Of a stretch of DNA of 64,000 nt, positions 39,715-50,302 are shown piece by piece. A program made the position numbers and the translations under genes. The stretch covers positions 868,001 through 932,000 of the forward strand of contig NZ_JABWRY020000001.1 in assembly GCF_014269205.2 (NCBI RefSeq), in the 5' to 3' direction. This stretch comes from Pseudomonas kermanshahensis. Lineage in GTDB: Bacteria > Pseudomonadota > Gammaproteobacteria > Pseudomonadales > Pseudomonadaceae. Position 1 is the stretch's first letter. The number at the start of each line of letters is the position of its first letter. The notes beneath the pieces were generated by a model that ran no database searches, was not told the origin of the DNA, and saw only the letters and a list, made by a program, of their open reading frames with translations.

Positions 39715-40248
39715 ATGGTAATGATGGCGCGCTTCGCATTCCTTTCCCTGGTGGCATTGCTTGCTGCCTGCTCCAGCCGCGCGCCTGCGCCGGCCCCTGT
39801 GGTTCAGCCGCAGGTTACCTACAGCCAACCGGATGGTTCGCCGATTGCCGACGACGTGTTGATCCGTGCGATCGGGCTGGTGGGCACGCCTTATCGCTGG
39901 GGCGGCAATACGCCCGACTCCGGGTTCGATTGCAGCGGCCTGATCAAGTATGTCTACCGCGATGCCGCCGGCATCAGCTTGCCGCGTTCGACGCGTGAGA
40001 TGATCGTCATGCGCGCGCCCACCGTGGATGCCAAGGCGCTGCAGTCGGGTGACCTGGTGTTCTTTGCCACCAGTGGCGGCTCGCAAGTCAGCCATGCCGG
40101 TATCTACGTTGGGGAAGGGCGCTTTGTGCATGCGCCGTCCACCGGCGGTACGGTGCGCCTGGACTACCTGTCGAACAGCTACTGGGCCAAGGCTTACCTA
40201 CAGGCCAAGCGCGTGATTCCGCAAGGGCACCTGGCGCAGAATCCCTGA
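39715..40248 (+). CDS. NlpC/P60 peptidoglycan endopeptidase lipoprotein (2)
   Basis: The 177-residue paralogue of the preceding gene has a lipobox (LLAAC, near residue 19), a short proline-rich linker (RAPAPAPVVQP), the catalytic Cys in DSGFDCSGLIKYVY and the His in VSHAGIYVGEGRFVHAPS. It lacks the extra acidic/Ser-rich linker of copy 1. A GC-rich hairpin (CGGCGGCGA / TCGCCGCCG, 39599-39631) lies between the two genes. A REP pair follows. Confidence 0.88.
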   Translation: MVMMARFAFLSLVALLAACSSRAPAPAPVVQPQVTYSQPDGSPIADDVLIRAIGLVGTPYRWGGNTPDSGFDCSGLIKYVYRDAAGISLPRSTREMIVMRAPTVDAKALQSGDLVFFATSGGSQVSHAGIYVGEGRFVHAPSTGGTVRLDYLSNSYWAKAYLQAKRVIPQGHLAQNP

Positions 40249-40281
40249 GGCACTGCGCAGTCAGCAGTTGATCGCTGACTG

Positions 40282-40377
40282 TGTAGGAGCAGCCTTGCGC
40301 TGCGAAGAGGCCGGTGCATAAGTCTTAGAGGTAAGGGGCCTTCACCGGCCTCTTCGCAGCACAAGGCTGCTCCTACA
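40282..40377. repeat. REP pair overlapping the 3' end of a gene
   Basis: Facing copies of the TGTAGGAGCAGCC type. The right arm reaches 40377 and its TCCTACA supplies the stop codon (complement of CTA, 40373-40375) of the minus-strand dehydrogenase gene. Confidence 0.9.
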
Positions 40378-41689
40378 AGGCCTTGCTCACCCGCCAGATC
40401 ACGTTCCCCACGTCATCCGCCACCAGCAAACCGCCGCGCTTATCATTGATCACCCCCACCGGTCGCCCCATGGCCTTGCCTTCGTCATTCAGAAACCCCG
40501 TCAGCAGGTCGACCGGTTTGCCGACAGGTTTGCCGGTCGCGTCGAACGGCACGAAGATCACCTTGTAGCCACTGTGCGGCTTGCGGTTCCACGAGCCGTG
40601 CTGGCCCACGAATGCCCCCTGCACGAACGGCGGCGGCAACACGCCAGGCTCGGCGAACGTCAGCCCCAGCGATGCCGTGTGCGGGCCCACCGCGTAGTCC
40701 GGCATCAGTGCCTGAGCAACTTTCTGCGGGGCCTGGGGCTCGACCCGCTGGTCGACGTGTTGCCCGTAATAGCTGTAGGGCCAACCATAGAAGCCGCCAT
40801 CCTTGACTGACGTGATGTAGTCCGGCACCAGGTCGCTACCGATCTCGTCACGTTCGTTGACCGCCGTCCACAGTGCGCCGCTGTGGGGCTCCCAGGCCAA
40901 GCCGTTGGGGTTGCGCAGGCCGCTGGCAAACACGCGCTGCTGGCCGCTGGCAGGGTCCACTTCCCAGATCGCCGCACGGCCCTGTTCCTTGTCCAGGCCG
41001 TTTTCCCCCACGTTGCTGTTGGAGCCCACCGTCACGTAGAGCTTCTTGCCATCGGGGCTGGCGATCACGTTCTTGGTCCAATGATGGTTAAGCGTCCCGC
41101 CTGGCAGTTCGACCACCTGCTGGCCCTCGCCGCGAATGTGCATAGCCCCGGGCTCGTAGTGAAAGCGCAGCAGTTTGTCGGTGTCGGCCACGTAAAAGTC
41201 CTTGCCCACCAGCGCCATGCCGAAGGGCGAATTGAGCCCTTCGATGAAGGTGGTGCGCACTTCCGCGACCCCATCATGGTCGGCATCGCGCAGCAAGGTG
41301 ATGCGGTTGGCGCTCGGCACGCCGGCGCCAGCGCGCTGCATCGCCTTGCCCATCACCCAGCCACGCAGGCCTTTGCCATCTTCAGGCTTGGGCGGGGCGT
41401 TGGTTTCAGCCACCAGCACATCGCCGTTGGGCAACACATAGAGCCAGCGCGGGTGGTCGAGCTTGTCGGCGAAGGCCGTTACCTGCGTGCCGGCTGCAGC
41501 CTTGGGTTTGCCGCCGTCCGGCCAGCCGATGGCGGGTGCGACGTTGACGGTCGGGATCAGGGTCTTGTTAGGTGTGGGCAATTGCGGTGTGGGCCCGCTG
41601 CCTTCACTGACGTCCAGCAGGGCAGTCTCGCCACAGCCCGACAGGCAGGCGCCCATCGCCCAGGGTAAGAGGATACCGATGCGTTTCAT
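40373..41689 (-). CDS. PQQ-type sugar dehydrogenase lipoprotein (sorbosone dehydrogenase family)
   Basis: The 438-residue protein is a six-bladed beta-propeller of the soluble aldose/sorbosone dehydrogenase type. A lipobox (LSGC) stands near residue 19. Recognisable parts are [42 protein letters not shown] and [30 protein letters not shown]. Many such proteins have not been shown to bind PQQ, so the sugar oxidation role is inferred. The stop codon and the last codons sit within a REP arm. Confidence 0.82.
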   Translation of the reverse strand: MKRIGILLPWAMGACLSGCGETALLDVSEGSGPTPQLPTPNKTLIPTVNVAPAIGWPDGGKPKAAAGTQVTAFADKLDHPRWLYVLPNGDVLVAETNAPPKPEDGKGLRGWVMGKAMQRAGAGVPSANRITLLRDADHDGVAEVRTTFIEGLNSPFGMALVGKDFYVADTDKLLRFHYEPGAMHIRGEGQQVVELPGGTLNHHWTKNVIASPDGKKLYVTVGSNSNVGENGLDKEQGRAAIWEVDPASGQQRVFASGLRNPNGLAWEPHSGALWTAVNERDEIGSDLVPDYITSVKDGGFYGWPYSYYGQHVDQRVEPQAPQKVAQALMPDYAVGPHTASLGLTFAEPGVLPPPFVQGAFVGQHGSWNRKPHSGYKVIFVPFDATGKPVGKPVDLLTGFLNDEGKAMGRPVGVINDKRGGLLVADDVGNVIWRVSKAL

Positions 41690-41904
41690 GTGCGCCGCCC
41701 TCTAAAGTTGCTTGCTCAAAGTTCAGAGCATGGCTGTACAGCAGTGGTTCAGCCGGCGGCAGCATACAGCTGTGACTCTGCGCGGTGGTTTCTTGCCTAC
41801 GAGAGGGGGGGCTTAACGTAAACAGAAGCGCAAAGCGGTACGGGTGGAACGCTTCTTTCCCGCTCACGGTGCATAACCACCGCCCACAAGGCAAACGCGT
41901 TCGA

Positions 41905-41933
41905 TTGACGCTCCCGCCCCAACCCTCTAACCT
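41905..41933 (+). promoter_or_regulatory. Putative promoter of the cobalamin operon
   Basis: TTGACG (41905-41910), a 17-bp spacer and TAACCT (41928-41933) predict a start near 41940, just ahead of the riboswitch. Confidence 0.6.
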
Positions 41934-41939
41934 TCGCGC

Positions 41940-42145
41940 GTGTTTCAGGTGCCCTGCCAGCCCCGTCTGGGCAGGGTGAAACTGGGAAGCCGGTGGGCGC
42001 CAGCAAAGGCGCGAGCCCGGCGCTGCCCCCGCAACGGTAAGTGAGTCAAATGTCGCGCACAGCCACTGGATGCCAGCATCCGGGAAGGCGCGCAGGCGTG
42101 GGCCAAGGCCCGCTCACAAGCCCGGAGACCGGCCTGATTCAGCCA
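41940..42145 (+). promoter_or_regulatory. Cobalamin (AdoCbl) riboswitch
   Basis: The leader contains the conserved blocks of the class in order: CAGGTGCC, GGGAAGCCGGTG, GCTGCCCCCGCAACGGTAA, AGCCACTGG and AAGCCCGGAGACC, followed by GCCTGATTC. It lies between a promoter and the cobO-to-cobS operon. Binding of adenosylcobalamin should reduce expression of the operon. Two further hairpins (42149-42168 and 42176-42195) after it may belong to the expression platform. Confidence 0.93.
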
Positions 42146-42271
42146 ACGGCATCACGGAGGGTGATGCGCGGTGCACCGTGGTGTCCAGCCACGGCTCCTG
42201 CGCGTTCTCCGTCTGCCTGCCTATCGACCTGTCGCCGCTTCTCGCGTGGCGTCAGCCTGCGGAGAACCCTG

Positions 42272-42883
42272 ATGAGCGAACCCACCGAACGCGACGAACG
42301 CCACCTGGCGCGCATGCAGCGCAAAAAGGCGATCATCGACGAGCGCATCGCCAATTCCCCCAATGAATGCGGCCTGTTGCTGGTGCTGACCGGCAACGGC
42401 AAGGGCAAGAGCAGCTCGGCCTTCGGCATGCTCGCCCGCGCCTTGGGCCACGGCATGCAGTGCGGCGTGGTGCAGTTCATCAAAGGCCGCAACAGCACCG
42501 GCGAAGAGCTGTTTTTCCGGCGCTTCCCGGAGCAGGTGCGCTACCACGTGATGGGCGAGGGCTTCACCTGGGAGACCCAGGACCGCCAGCGCGACATCGC
42601 CGCTGCCGAAGCCGCCTGGGTCGTGTCGCGCCAGCTGCTGCAAGACCCGGCCGTGCAGTTCGTGGTGCTCGATGAACTGAACATCGCGCTCAAGCATGGC
42701 TACCTCGACCTCGATCAAGTGCTGTCCGACATCCAAGCCCGCCCGCCGATGCAGCACGTGATCGTTACCGGCCGCGCGGCCAAGCCTGAAATGATCGAAC
42801 TGGCCGATACCGTCACCGAGATGGGCATGCTCAAGCACGCCTTCCAGGCGGGTATCCGTGCGCAGAAGGGCGTTGAACTGTGA
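42272..42883 (+). CDS. cobO: Cob(I)yrinic acid a,c-diamide adenosyltransferase CobO
   Basis: The 203-residue enzyme adds the 5'-deoxyadenosyl group to the corrin cobalt. The ATP-binding motif is LTGNGKGKSSSA near residue 36, typical of the CobA/CobO family. The LDELNIALKHGYL and GRAAKPEMIELAD segments agree. It is the first gene after the riboswitch, with a GGAG ribosome site; cobB overlaps its end by 4 bp. Confidence 0.95.
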   Translation: MSEPTERDERHLARMQRKKAIIDERIANSPNECGLLLVLTGNGKGKSSSAFGMLARALGHGMQCGVVQFIKGRNSTGEELFFRRFPEQVRYHVMGEGFTWETQDRQRDIAAAEAAWVVSRQLLQDPAVQFVVLDELNIALKHGYLDLDQVLSDIQARPPMQHVIVTGRAAKPEMIELADTVTEMGMLKHAFQAGIRAQKGVEL

Positions 42884-44175
42884 GTGAACTGCGACATTGC
42901 CCGGCCGTGTTGATCGCGGCGCCGGCTTCCGGCCAGGGCAAGACCACTGTGACCGCAGCCTTGGCCCGGCTGCACCGTAACCTTGGGCGTAAGGTCCGGG
43001 TGTTCAAGTGTGGGCCTGATTTTCTCGACCCGATGATCCTGGAGCGTGCCAGCGGCGCACCGGTCTACCAGCTCGACCTGTGGATGATCGGCGCGCAGGA
43101 AAGCCGTCGCCTGCTGTGGGAAGCAGCCGCTGAGGCTGACCTGATCTTGATCGAAGGGGTCATGGGCCTGTTCGACGGCACCCCGTCGAGCGCCGACCTG
43201 GCGCGCCATTTCGGCGTGCCGGTGCTGGCGGTGATCGACGGCACGGCCATGGCCCAGACCTTTGGCGCCCTGGCCCTGGGGCTGGCGCGTTACCAGGCCG
43301 ACCTGCCATTCGCCGGCGTGCTGGCCAACCGGGTCGGCAGCTTGCGCCATGCGCAGCTGCTAGAAGGCAGCCTGACCGAAGGGCTGCGCTGGTACGGCGG
43401 CCTGTCACGTGAGCGCGGTATCGAGCTGCCCAGCCGCCACCTGGGCTTGGTCCAGGCCAGCGAGCTGAACGACCTGGATGCCCGCCTGGATGCTGCGGCC
43501 GAAGCGCTGGGTGCCAGTTGCGATGCCGCTTTACCACCGCCCGTGGCGTTTGCCGAGCCGGAACCGCAGCCGGCCGCCGCTTCATTGGCCGGTGTGCGCA
43601 TTGGCGTGGCGCGGGACGAGGCGTTCGCCTTCCTTTATGGTGCCAATATCGACCTGCTGCGCAACCTCGGCGCGCAGCTGGTGTTCTTCTCGCCGCTGCA
43701 CGACCGCGAACTGCCCGATGTGGACAGCCTGTACTTGCCGGGCGGCTACCCGGAACTGCACCACCACGCACTGGCGGCCAACACGCCGATGTGCGCGGCG
43801 ATCCGTGATCATCATGCCCAGGGCAAGCCGTTGCTGGCCGAGTGTGGCGGCATGCTTTACCTGCTCGACGCACTGACCGACGTAGCGGGCGAGCGTGCCG
43901 AACTGCTCGGCTTGCTGACGGGCGAGGCGACCATGCAGAAGCGCCTGGCCGCACTGGCCCTGCAGGCAGTGGAACTGCCCGAAGGCACCCTGCGTGGCCA
44001 CACCTACCATCACTCGCTCACCAACACCGAGCTGACGCCGATCGCCCGGGGGCTGAGCCCTAATGGCGGGCGTGGCAACGAGGCGGTGTATCGCCTGGGC
44101 CGCCTGACGGCTTCCTACGTGCACTTCTACTTCCCCTCCAACCCGAACGCGGCGGCGGCGCTGTTGCGACCATGA
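42880..44175 (+). CDS. cobB: Cobyrinate a,c-diamide synthase CobB
   Basis: The 431-residue enzyme uses ATP and glutamine to amidate the a and c side chains of cobyrinate. The N-terminal ATPase begins VLIAAPASGQGKTTVTAAL, and the C-terminal glutaminase has its Cys in LLAECGGMLYLLD near residue 325. The start is a GTG overlapping cobO. The operon lacks early corrin-ring genes, which must lie elsewhere in the genome. Confidence 0.95.
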   Translation: MSELRHCPAVLIAAPASGQGKTTVTAALARLHRNLGRKVRVFKCGPDFLDPMILERASGAPVYQLDLWMIGAQESRRLLWEAAAEADLILIEGVMGLFDGTPSSADLARHFGVPVLAVIDGTAMAQTFGALALGLARYQADLPFAGVLANRVGSLRHAQLLEGSLTEGLRWYGGLSRERGIELPSRHLGLVQASELNDLDARLDAAAEALGASCDAALPPPVAFAEPEPQPAAASLAGVRIGVARDEAFAFLYGANIDLLRNLGAQLVFFSPLHDRELPDVDSLYLPGGYPELHHHALAANTPMCAAIRDHHAQGKPLLAECGGMLYLLDALTDVAGERAELLGLLTGEATMQKRLAALALQAVELPEGTLRGHTYHHSLTNTELTPIARGLSPNGGRGNEAVYRLGRLTASYVHFYFPSNPNAAAALLRP

Positions 44176-44822
44176 GCGAACACGCTTTCAGCGACGCCGA
44201 ACGCGCCGCGCTGTACCGGGCCATCGGCGAACGCCGCGACATGCGCCATTTTGCCGGTGGCGAGGTGGCACCGGCGTTGCTCGCCCGCCTGTTGGCCGCG
44301 GCGCATCAGGCACCGAGCGTCGGGCTGATGCAGCCCTGGCGGTTCATCCGCATCACCCAGCGCGACCTGCGTGCGCGCATCCAGGCGTTGGTCGAAGAAG
44401 AGCGGCTGCGCACGGCCGATGCACTGGGCGAACGCGCCGATGCGTTCATGACGCTCAAGGTCGAAGGCATCAACGATTGCGCTGAACTGCTGGTGGCCGC
44501 GTTGATGGACCAGCGCGAGCCGCACATCTTTGGCCGCCGTACCTTGCCGGAAATGGACCTCGCCTCGCTGGCCTGCGCTATCCAGAACCTGTGGCTGGCG
44601 GCGCGTGCCGAGGGCCTGGGGATGGGCTGGGTATCGCTGTTCGACCCCGTGGCATTGGCCGAACTGCTGGGCATGCCGGCGGGGGCCAAGCCGGTGGCGG
44701 TGCTGTGCCTGGGGCCTGTGGCCGAATTTTACCCGGCACCGATGCTGGTGCTGGAAAACTGGGCAGAAGAACGCCCCTTGAGTGACCTGCTGTATCACAA
44801 CCAATGGGGGGAGCAGCCATGA
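44172..44822 (+). CDS. bluB: 5,6-dimethylbenzimidazole synthase BluB
   Basis: The 216-residue nitroreductase-fold enzyme breaks down reduced FMN with oxygen to make dimethylbenzimidazole, the lower ligand. The segments [30 protein letters not shown] and [13 protein letters not shown] are characteristic. It overlaps cobB by 4 bp. Its presence shows aerobic lower-ligand synthesis. Confidence 0.94.
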   Translation: MSEHAFSDAERAALYRAIGERRDMRHFAGGEVAPALLARLLAAAHQAPSVGLMQPWRFIRITQRDLRARIQALVEEERLRTADALGERADAFMTLKVEGINDCAELLVAALMDQREPHIFGRRTLPEMDLASLACAIQNLWLAARAEGLGMGWVSLFDPVALAELLGMPAGAKPVAVLCLGPVAEFYPAPMLVLENWAEERPLSDLLYHNQWGEQP

Positions 44823-45727
44823 GCGTTGCCTTGCTGACCGTGGCCGGGGTGGCCCTGGATGCCTTGCTGGGCGAGCCGCAGCGGCGTCATCCACTGGTGG
44901 CGTTCGGCAACATGGCCGCCAACCTGGAGCGTCGCCTGAATGCTGGAGGGCGCGGTTGGCGCAGCCACGGCGTAAGCGCCTGGTTCCTCGCGGTGGTGCC
45001 GCTGACCCTGGTTGCACTGATCCTGTCCTGGCTGCCGTACATCGGCTGGCTGGTCGACGTGCTGGCGCTGTACTGCGCGTTGGGTCTGCGTAGCCTCGGC
45101 GAGCACGTGCTGCCGGTGGCGAACGCATTGCGCCAGGGTGACCTGGAAGAGGCGCGGCGGCGGGTCGGTTACTTGGTCAGCCGTGAAACCCGCGAGCTGG
45201 ACGAGCCCGCCGTGGCCAGGGCGGCCACCGAGTCAGTGCTGGAAAACGGCAGCGATGCGGTGTTCGCCGCGCTGTTCTGGTTCGTGGTGGCGGGCGCGCC
45301 TGGCGTGGTGTTGTACCGCTTGAGTAATACCCTGGATGCCATGTGGGGCTATCGCAACGAACGCTTCGAGCGGTTTGGCTGGTGCGCGGCACGCATCGAC
45401 GATGTGCTCAACTATGTTCCCGCAAGGCTGGTGGCGCTGACCTACGCGCTGCTTGGCAAAACCCGCCTGGCCCTGGCCTGCTGGCGCAACCAGGGGCCCC
45501 TGTGGGACAGCCCCAACGCCGGCCCCGTGATGGCGGCAGGTGCCGGCGCGCTGGGGGTCGAGCTGGGCGGCCCGGCGGTGTATCACGGTGAACTGCATGA
45601 GCGGCCGCGCCTGGGCGAAGGGCCAATGGCCGATGCCGATGCCATCGAGCGCGGCTGGAGCCTGGTGCAGCGGGGCGTGTGGCTGTGGGTACTGCTGATC
45701 TGCCTGGGAGCTTACTGGAATGCTTGA
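44819..45727 (+). CDS. cbiB: Adenosylcobinamide-phosphate synthase (CbiB, also called CobD)
   Basis: The 302-residue membrane protein joins adenosylcobyric acid to aminopropanol phosphate. The opening [18 protein letters not shown] and the helices near residues 50-80, with a later C-terminal helix, are typical. In Pseudomonas denitrificans naming it is CobD. It overlaps bluB by 4 bp and the next gene by 8 bp. Confidence 0.93.
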   Translation: MSVALLTVAGVALDALLGEPQRRHPLVAFGNMAANLERRLNAGGRGWRSHGVSAWFLAVVPLTLVALILSWLPYIGWLVDVLALYCALGLRSLGEHVLPVANALRQGDLEEARRRVGYLVSRETRELDEPAVARAATESVLENGSDAVFAALFWFVVAGAPGVVLYRLSNTLDAMWGYRNERFERFGWCAARIDDVLNYVPARLVALTYALLGKTRLALACWRNQGPLWDSPNAGPVMAAGAGALGVELGGPAVYHGELHERPRLGEGPMADADAIERGWSLVQRGVWLWVLLICLGAYWNA

Positions 45728-46712
45728 ACACGGTGGTCGTCTGCTGCGTGCGGTGCGTCACTACGGGATCGCGCGTGAACATTGGCTCGACCTGTCCAGC
45801 GGCATTGCCCCTTGGCCTTACCCGATCCCGCCGATTCCACTCGACGCCTGGGCGCGCCTGCCAGAGACCGAAGACGGCCTGGAAGAAGCCGCTCGGCAGT
45901 ATTACGGCACCCGCCAGCTGTTGGCGGTGGCTGGCTCGCAGGCCGCGATCCAGGCCTTGCCATTGCTGCGCCCGGCGGGCCGGGTCGGTGTGTTGACCCC
46001 ATGCTATGCCGAGCACCCGTATGCCTGGCAACGGGCAGGGCACACATTGGTCGAACTGGATGAAGCCCAGGTGGAAGGCGCGCTCGACAGCCTCGATGTG
46101 CTGGTGCTGGTCAACCCCAACAACCCGACCGGCCGCCAGGTCAGCCGGGAGCGCCTGCTCGACTGGCATGGGCGACTGGCGGCGCATGGGGGCTGGCTGG
46201 TGGTCGACGAGGCGTTCATGGACAACACCCCCGCCCATAGCGTGGTCGACTGCGCCGAACGGCCTGGCCTGATCGTGCTGCGCTCGTTCGGCAAGTTTTT
46301 TGGCCTGGCCGGTGTGCGTTTGGGGGTTGTTGCGGCTGAGCCCAGCGTACTGCAGCGGCTGGCTGAGTTGCTCGGCCCTTGGACTGTCAGCGGCCCCACG
46401 CGGGTGCTGGCCCAAGCCTGCTTTGCCGACCACGTTGCCCACCAGGTGCAGATCGAGCGCTGCGCCGCCAGCAGCCAGCGCCTCGCTGCGTTGTTGCACA
46501 GCACCGGGCTGGCGCCGAGCGGCGGCTGCGACCTGTTCCAGTACGTGCGCAGCGAGCGTGCCGCGCACTTGCATGACTTTCTTGCCCGGCGCGGCATCCT
46601 GGTGCGCCTGTTCGAGCAGCCCGCCGCCGTGCGCCTGGGCTTGCCTGCCAGTGCGGCGGACGAGCAGCGCCTGGCCCAGGCCCTGACCGACTATCAAAAG
46701 GAAACGGCATGA
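45720..46712 (+). CDS. cobD: L-threonine-O-3-phosphate decarboxylase (CobD, also called CobC)
   Basis: The 330-residue PLP-dependent aminotransferase-fold enzyme makes aminopropanol phosphate, the substrate of Cbi[19 protein letters not shown] and VVDEAFMDN contain the Asn and Asp that hold PLP; the Lys is in [16 protein letters not shown]. In P. denitrificans naming it is CobC. The order beside cbiB fits the joint role. Confidence 0.92.
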   Translation: MLEHGGRLLRAVRHYGIAREHWLDLSSGIAPWPYPIPPIPLDAWARLPETEDGLEEAARQYYGTRQLLAVAGSQAAIQALPLLRPAGRVGVLTPCYAEHPYAWQRAGHTLVELDEAQVEGALDSLDVLVLVNPNNPTGRQVSRERLLDWHGRLAAHGGWLVVDEAFMDNTPAHSVVDCAERPGLIVLRSFGKFFGLAGVRLGVVAAEPSVLQRLAELLGPWTVSGPTRVLAQACFADHVAHQVQIERCAASSQRLAALLHSTGLAPSGGCDLFQYVRSERAAHLHDFLARRGILVRLFEQPAAVRLGLPASAADEQRLAQALTDYQKETA

Positions 46713-48163
46713 CCACGCTCATGGTGCAAGGCACCACCTCCGATGCCGGCAAAAGCACGCTGGTGACCGCGCTGTGCCGGTGGCTGTTGCGCCAGGGTGT
46801 CGGCGTGGTGCCGTTCAAGCCGCAGAACATGGCGCTGAACAGCGCAGTGACCGCCGACGGTGGCGAAATCGGCCGGGCCCAGGCTGTGCAGGCCCAGGCT
46901 TGCCGGCTGGCGCCGCACACCGACATGAACCCGGTGCTGCTCAAGCCCAACAGCGACACTGGCGCCCAGGTGATCATCCACGGTCGCGCGGTCACCAGCA
47001 TGAATGCAGTGGCTTATCACGACTACAAGGCCATCGCCATGCAAGCGGTGCTGGCGTCGCACCAGCGCCTGAGCGCCGCGTATCCGGTGGTGATGGTCGA
47101 AGGTGCGGGCTCGCCGGCAGAGATCAACCTGCGTGCCGGCGACATCGCCAACATGGGCTTTGCCGAAGCGGTCGACTGCCCGGTGATCCTGGTGGCCGAC
47201 ATCAACCGCGGTGGGGTGTTCGCTCACCTGGTGGGCACGCTGGAGCTGCTGTCTCCGAGTGAACAGGCGCGGGTCAAAGGCTTCGTCATCAACCGCTTCC
47301 GCGGTGACATCGCCTTGCTGCAGCCTGGGCTGGACTGGCTCGAAGCGCGTACTGGCAAGCCGGTGCTGGGCGTGTTGCCGTATGTCACTGACCTGCACCT
47401 GGAGGCCGAGGACGGCATCGATGTACGCCAGGTGGCCAAAGGGGAGCGCGTGCTGAAGGTGATCGTGCCGGTGCTGCCGCGCATCAGCAACCACACCGAC
47501 TTCGACCCGCTGCGCCTGCACCCGCAAGTGGATTTGCAGTTCATCGGGCCCGGCCAGCCGATACCGCCTGCCGACCTGATCATCCTGCCTGGCTCGAAAA
47601 GCGTGCGTGGCGACCTGGCGCAACTGCGCGAGCGGGGCTGGGATACCGCCATTGCCCGCCACTTGCGCTATGGCGGCAAGCTCATCGGCATCTGCGGCGG
47701 CCTGCAGATGCTCGGGGCTCAGGTGCACGACCCGCTGGGCCTGGAAGGGCCTGCGGGCTCCAGCCCTGGGCTGGGCCTGCTGGACTACGCCACGGTACTG
47801 GAGGCCGACAAGCAACTGCGCAACGTTGCCGGTACCGTGACCCTGGAAAACGCGCCGGTTTCTGGCTACGAGATCCATGCCGGCGTCACCCAGGGCCCGG
47901 CCCTGGAACGCCCCGCCGTGCAGCTGGACGATGGCCGCTGCGACGGCGCCATCAGCGCCGATGGGCAAATCCTCGCCACCTACCTGCATGGCCTGTTCGA
48001 AGGCAGCCAGTCGTGCGCCGCGTTGCTGCGCTGGGCGGGGCTGGCCGATGCAGAGACTATTGACTACCAGGCCCTGCGCGAGCGTGATATCGAACGCCTG
48101 GCGGACCTGGTGGAAAAACACCTGGACACCGCGCACCTGCGCACGCTGTGTGGAGTCGCCTGA
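46709..48163 (+). CDS. cobQ: Cobyric acid synthase CobQ
   Basis: The 484-residue amidotransferase amidates the b, d, e and g positions of adenosylcobyrinate diamide. The ATP motif is [15 protein letters not shown] near residue 6, and the glutaminase Cys is in [13 protein letters not shown] near 331. The opening [16 protein letters not shown] is diagnostic. It overlaps the previous gene by 4 bp. Confidence 0.96.
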   Translation: MTTLMVQGTTSDAGKSTLVTALCRWLLRQGVGVVPFKPQNMALNSAVTADGGEIGRAQAVQAQACRLAPHTDMNPVLLKPNSDTGAQVIIHGRAVTSMNAVAYHDYKAIAMQAVLASHQRLSAAYPVVMVEGAGSPAEINLRAGDIANMGFAEAVDCPVILVADINRGGVFAHLVGTLELLSPSEQARVKGFVINRFRGDIALLQPGLDWLEARTGKPVLGVLPYVTDLHLEAEDGIDVRQVAKGERVLKVIVPVLPRISNHTDFDPLRLHPQVDLQFIGPGQPIPPADLIILPGSKSVRGDLAQLRERGWDTAIARHLRYGGKLIGICGGLQMLGAQVHDPLGLEGPAGSSPGLGLLDYATVLEADKQLRNVAGTVTLENAPVSGYEIHAGVTQGPALERPAVQLDDGRCDGAISADGQILATYLHGLFEGSQSCAALLRWAGLADAETIDYQALRERDIERLADLVEKHLDTAHLRTLCGVA

Positions 48164-48164
48164 A

Positions 48165-48686
48165 ATGCTCAACCTGATCCTCGGCGGCGCCCGTTCCGGC
48201 AAGAGCCGCCTGGCCGAACAGCTGGCCAGCGACAGCGGCCTGCCGGTCACCTACATCGCCACCAGCGAGCCGCTGGACGGCGAAATGAACGAACGCGTGC
48301 GCTTGCATCGCCAACGCCGGCCCGCTGACTGGGGGTTGATCGAAGAACCCCTGGCACTGGCGGCAGTGCTGCGCCGCGAAGCGGCCGAAGGGCGCTGCCT
48401 GTTGGTGGATTGCCTGACCCTGTGGCTGACCAACCTGCTGATGCTCGACAACGACCAGCGCCTGGCCGAGGAGCGCGATGCGCTGCTCGACTGCCTGGCG
48501 CAGTTGCCCGGCACGGTTATCTTGGTCAGCAACGAAACCGGCCTGGGCGTGGTGCCCATGGGTGAGCTGACCCGGCGTTATGTCGACCAGGCCGGCTGGC
48601 TACACCAGGCCGTTGCTGAACGCTGTCAGCGCGTGGTGCTGACCGTGGCTGGCCTGCCCCTTATGCTCAAAGGACCTGCACTATGA
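48165..48686 (+). CDS. cobU: Adenosylcobinamide kinase / guanylyltransferase (CobU, also called CobP)
   Basis: The 173-residue bifunctional enzyme phosphorylates adenosylcobinamide and adds GMP. Walker A is [13 protein letters not shown] near residue 6. [17 protein letters not shown] and [13 protein letters not shown] are typical. It follows cobQ by one base. Confidence 0.95.
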   Translation: MLNLILGGARSGKSRLAEQLASDSGLPVTYIATSEPLDGEMNERVRLHRQRRPADWGLIEEPLALAAVLRREAAEGRCLLVDCLTLWLTNLLMLDNDQRLAEERDALLDCLAQLPGTVILVSNETGLGVVPMGELTRRYVDQAGWLHQAVAERCQRVVLTVAGLPLMLKGPAL

Positions 48687-49738
48687 CTCAAGCCTGGTGG
48701 CGTGATGCCTGCCAACCCCTCGACAACGCCGCCATGGACCAGGCCCGCGCCCGTCAGCAACAGCTGACCAAACCTGCCGGTTCGCTCGGCCAACTGGAAG
48801 GCCTGGCCGTGCACCTGGCGGCCCTGCAAGGCCGTGAGCGGCCAACGGTGGATCAACTGGCGATCACGATCTTCGCCGGTGACCACGGTGTGGTAGAGGA
48901 GGGCATTTCGGCCTACCCGCAAGCCGTGACCGGGCAAATGCTGCGCAACTTCGTTGGCGGCGGCGCGGCGATCAGCGTGTTGGCGCGCCAGCTGCAAGCC
49001 AGCCTGGAAGTGGTCGACCTCGGCACCATCGACCCCAGCCTGGCGCTGCCCGGTGTGCGGCATCTGCACCTGGGCGCCGGCACCGCCAACTTCGCCCGCC
49101 AGCCAGCGATGACCGAGGCCCAGTTGCAGTCCGCCTTGCAGGCCGGCCGCGACAGCGCGTTGCGGGCCGCCGAACAGGGCGCGCAGTTGTTCATCGGTGG
49201 CGAAATGGGCATCGGCAACACGACCGCTGCCGCCGCCCTGGCCAGTAACTTGCTGGGCTGCCCAGCGCGTGAGTTGAGCGGCCCAGGCACTGGCCTGGAC
49301 AACGCCGGTGTGCGGCACAAAGCCGAAGTCATCGAGCGTGCGCTGATCCTGCATGGCCTGCGTGCTGACGACCCGCTGCAGGCGCTGGCCTGTGTCGGCG
49401 GTTTCGAGATCGCCGCCTTGGCGGGCGCTTACATCGCCTGCGCGCAAGCGGGCGTCGCGGTGCTGGTGGACGGTTTTATCTGCAGCGTTGCTGCGCTGGT
49501 GGCGGTACGCCTCAACCCGCAATGCCGGGCATGGCTGCTGTTTGCCCACCAGGGCGCGGAGCCAGGGCACAAGGCCTTGCTCGAAGCGTTGCAGGCCGAG
49601 CCGTTGCTGGCGCTGGGCCTGCGCCTGGGCGAGGGCAGCGGTGCCGCCCTTGCGGTCCCCTTGTTGCGCCTGGCCTGCGCGCTGCACGGCCAGATGGCGA
49701 CGTTTGCCGAAGCGGCCGTGGCGGACCGCCCGGCATGA
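48683..49738 (+). CDS. cobT: Nicotinate-nucleotide--dimethylbenzimidazole phosphoribosyltransferase CobT
   Basis: The 351-residue enzyme activates dimethylbenzimidazole to alpha-ribazole phosphate. Characteristic parts are [39 protein letters not shown] and [15 protein letters not shown]. Its C-terminal Glu region is [12 protein letters not shown]. Together with BluB it completes the lower ligand branch. It overlaps cobU by 4 bp. Confidence 0.95.
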   Translation: MTQAWWRDACQPLDNAAMDQARARQQQLTKPAGSLGQLEGLAVHLAALQGRERPTVDQLAITIFAGDHGVVEEGISAYPQAVTGQMLRNFVGGGAAISVLARQLQASLEVVDLGTIDPSLALPGVRHLHLGAGTANFARQPAMTEAQLQSALQAGRDSALRAAEQGAQLFIGGEMGIGNTTAAAALASNLLGCPARELSGPGTGLDNAGVRHKAEVIERALILHGLRADDPLQALACVGGFEIAALAGAYIACAQAGVAVLVDGFICSVAALVAVRLNPQCRAWLLFAHQGAEPGHKALLEALQAEPLLALGLRLGEGSGAALAVPLLRLACALHGQMATFAEAAVADRPA

Positions 49739-50301
49739 TCCTCGACCTGTTGCGCCACGGCGAAACGGAGCAGGGCGGCCTGCGTGGCAGTCTTGATGAT
49801 GCCCTGACTGAAAAGGGCTGGGCGCAGATGCGCAGCGCGGTCGCCGAAGCGGGCCCGTGGCAGGTGCTGGTCAGTTCGCCGCTGCAGCGCTGTGCGCGTT
49901 TTGCCGATGAGCTCGGTGCACGCCTGCACCTGCCGGTACAGCGTGAGGCTGCCTTGCAGGAGCTGCATTTCGGTGACTGGGAAGGCCGCAGCGCGGCGCA
50001 GATCATGGAAGACCAGGCCGATGCGCTGGGGCGCTTCTGGGCCGACCCTTATGGCTATACCCCGCCCAATGGCGAACCGGTCAGTACGTTTGCCGAGCGT
50101 GTACTGGCGGGCGTCGAGCGCTTGAGCCAGCAGCATGCCGGCAAGCGCGTGCTGCTGGTCACCCACGGCGGGGTGATGCGCCTGTTGCTGGCCCGCGCAC
50201 GTGGCCTGCCCAGGGAGCAGTTGCTGCAGGTGGAAGTTGCCCACGGCGCATTGGTGCGCCTGGTGCTGCGTGACGACGGTCAATTGGGCGAGGCGCACTG
50301 A
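49735..50301 (+). CDS. cobC: Alpha-ribazole phosphatase family protein (CobC type)
   Basis: The 188-residue histidine phosphatase removes the phosphate from alpha-ribazole phosphate or its cobalamin form. The catalytic motif is [10 protein letters not shown] near residue 5, and the second His is in [13 protein letters not shown]. Overlap with cobT and the next gene by position in the operon supports the role; the fold alone is shared with phosphoglycerate mutases. Confidence 0.9.
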   Translation: MILDLLRHGETEQGGLRGSLDDALTEKGWAQMRSAVAEAGPWQVLVSSPLQRCARFADELGARLHLPVQREAALQELHFGDWEGRSAAQIMEDQADALGRFWADPYGYTPPNGEPVSTFAERVLAGVERLSQQHAGKRVLLVTHGGVMRLLLARARGLPREQLLQVEVAHGALVRLVLRDDGQLGEAH

Positions 50302-50302
50302 C

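Noticed and set aside
46694..48250. A 518-codon minus-strand frame opposite cobQ
   Set aside because: Antisense shadow of cobQ; no domain and no ribosome site.
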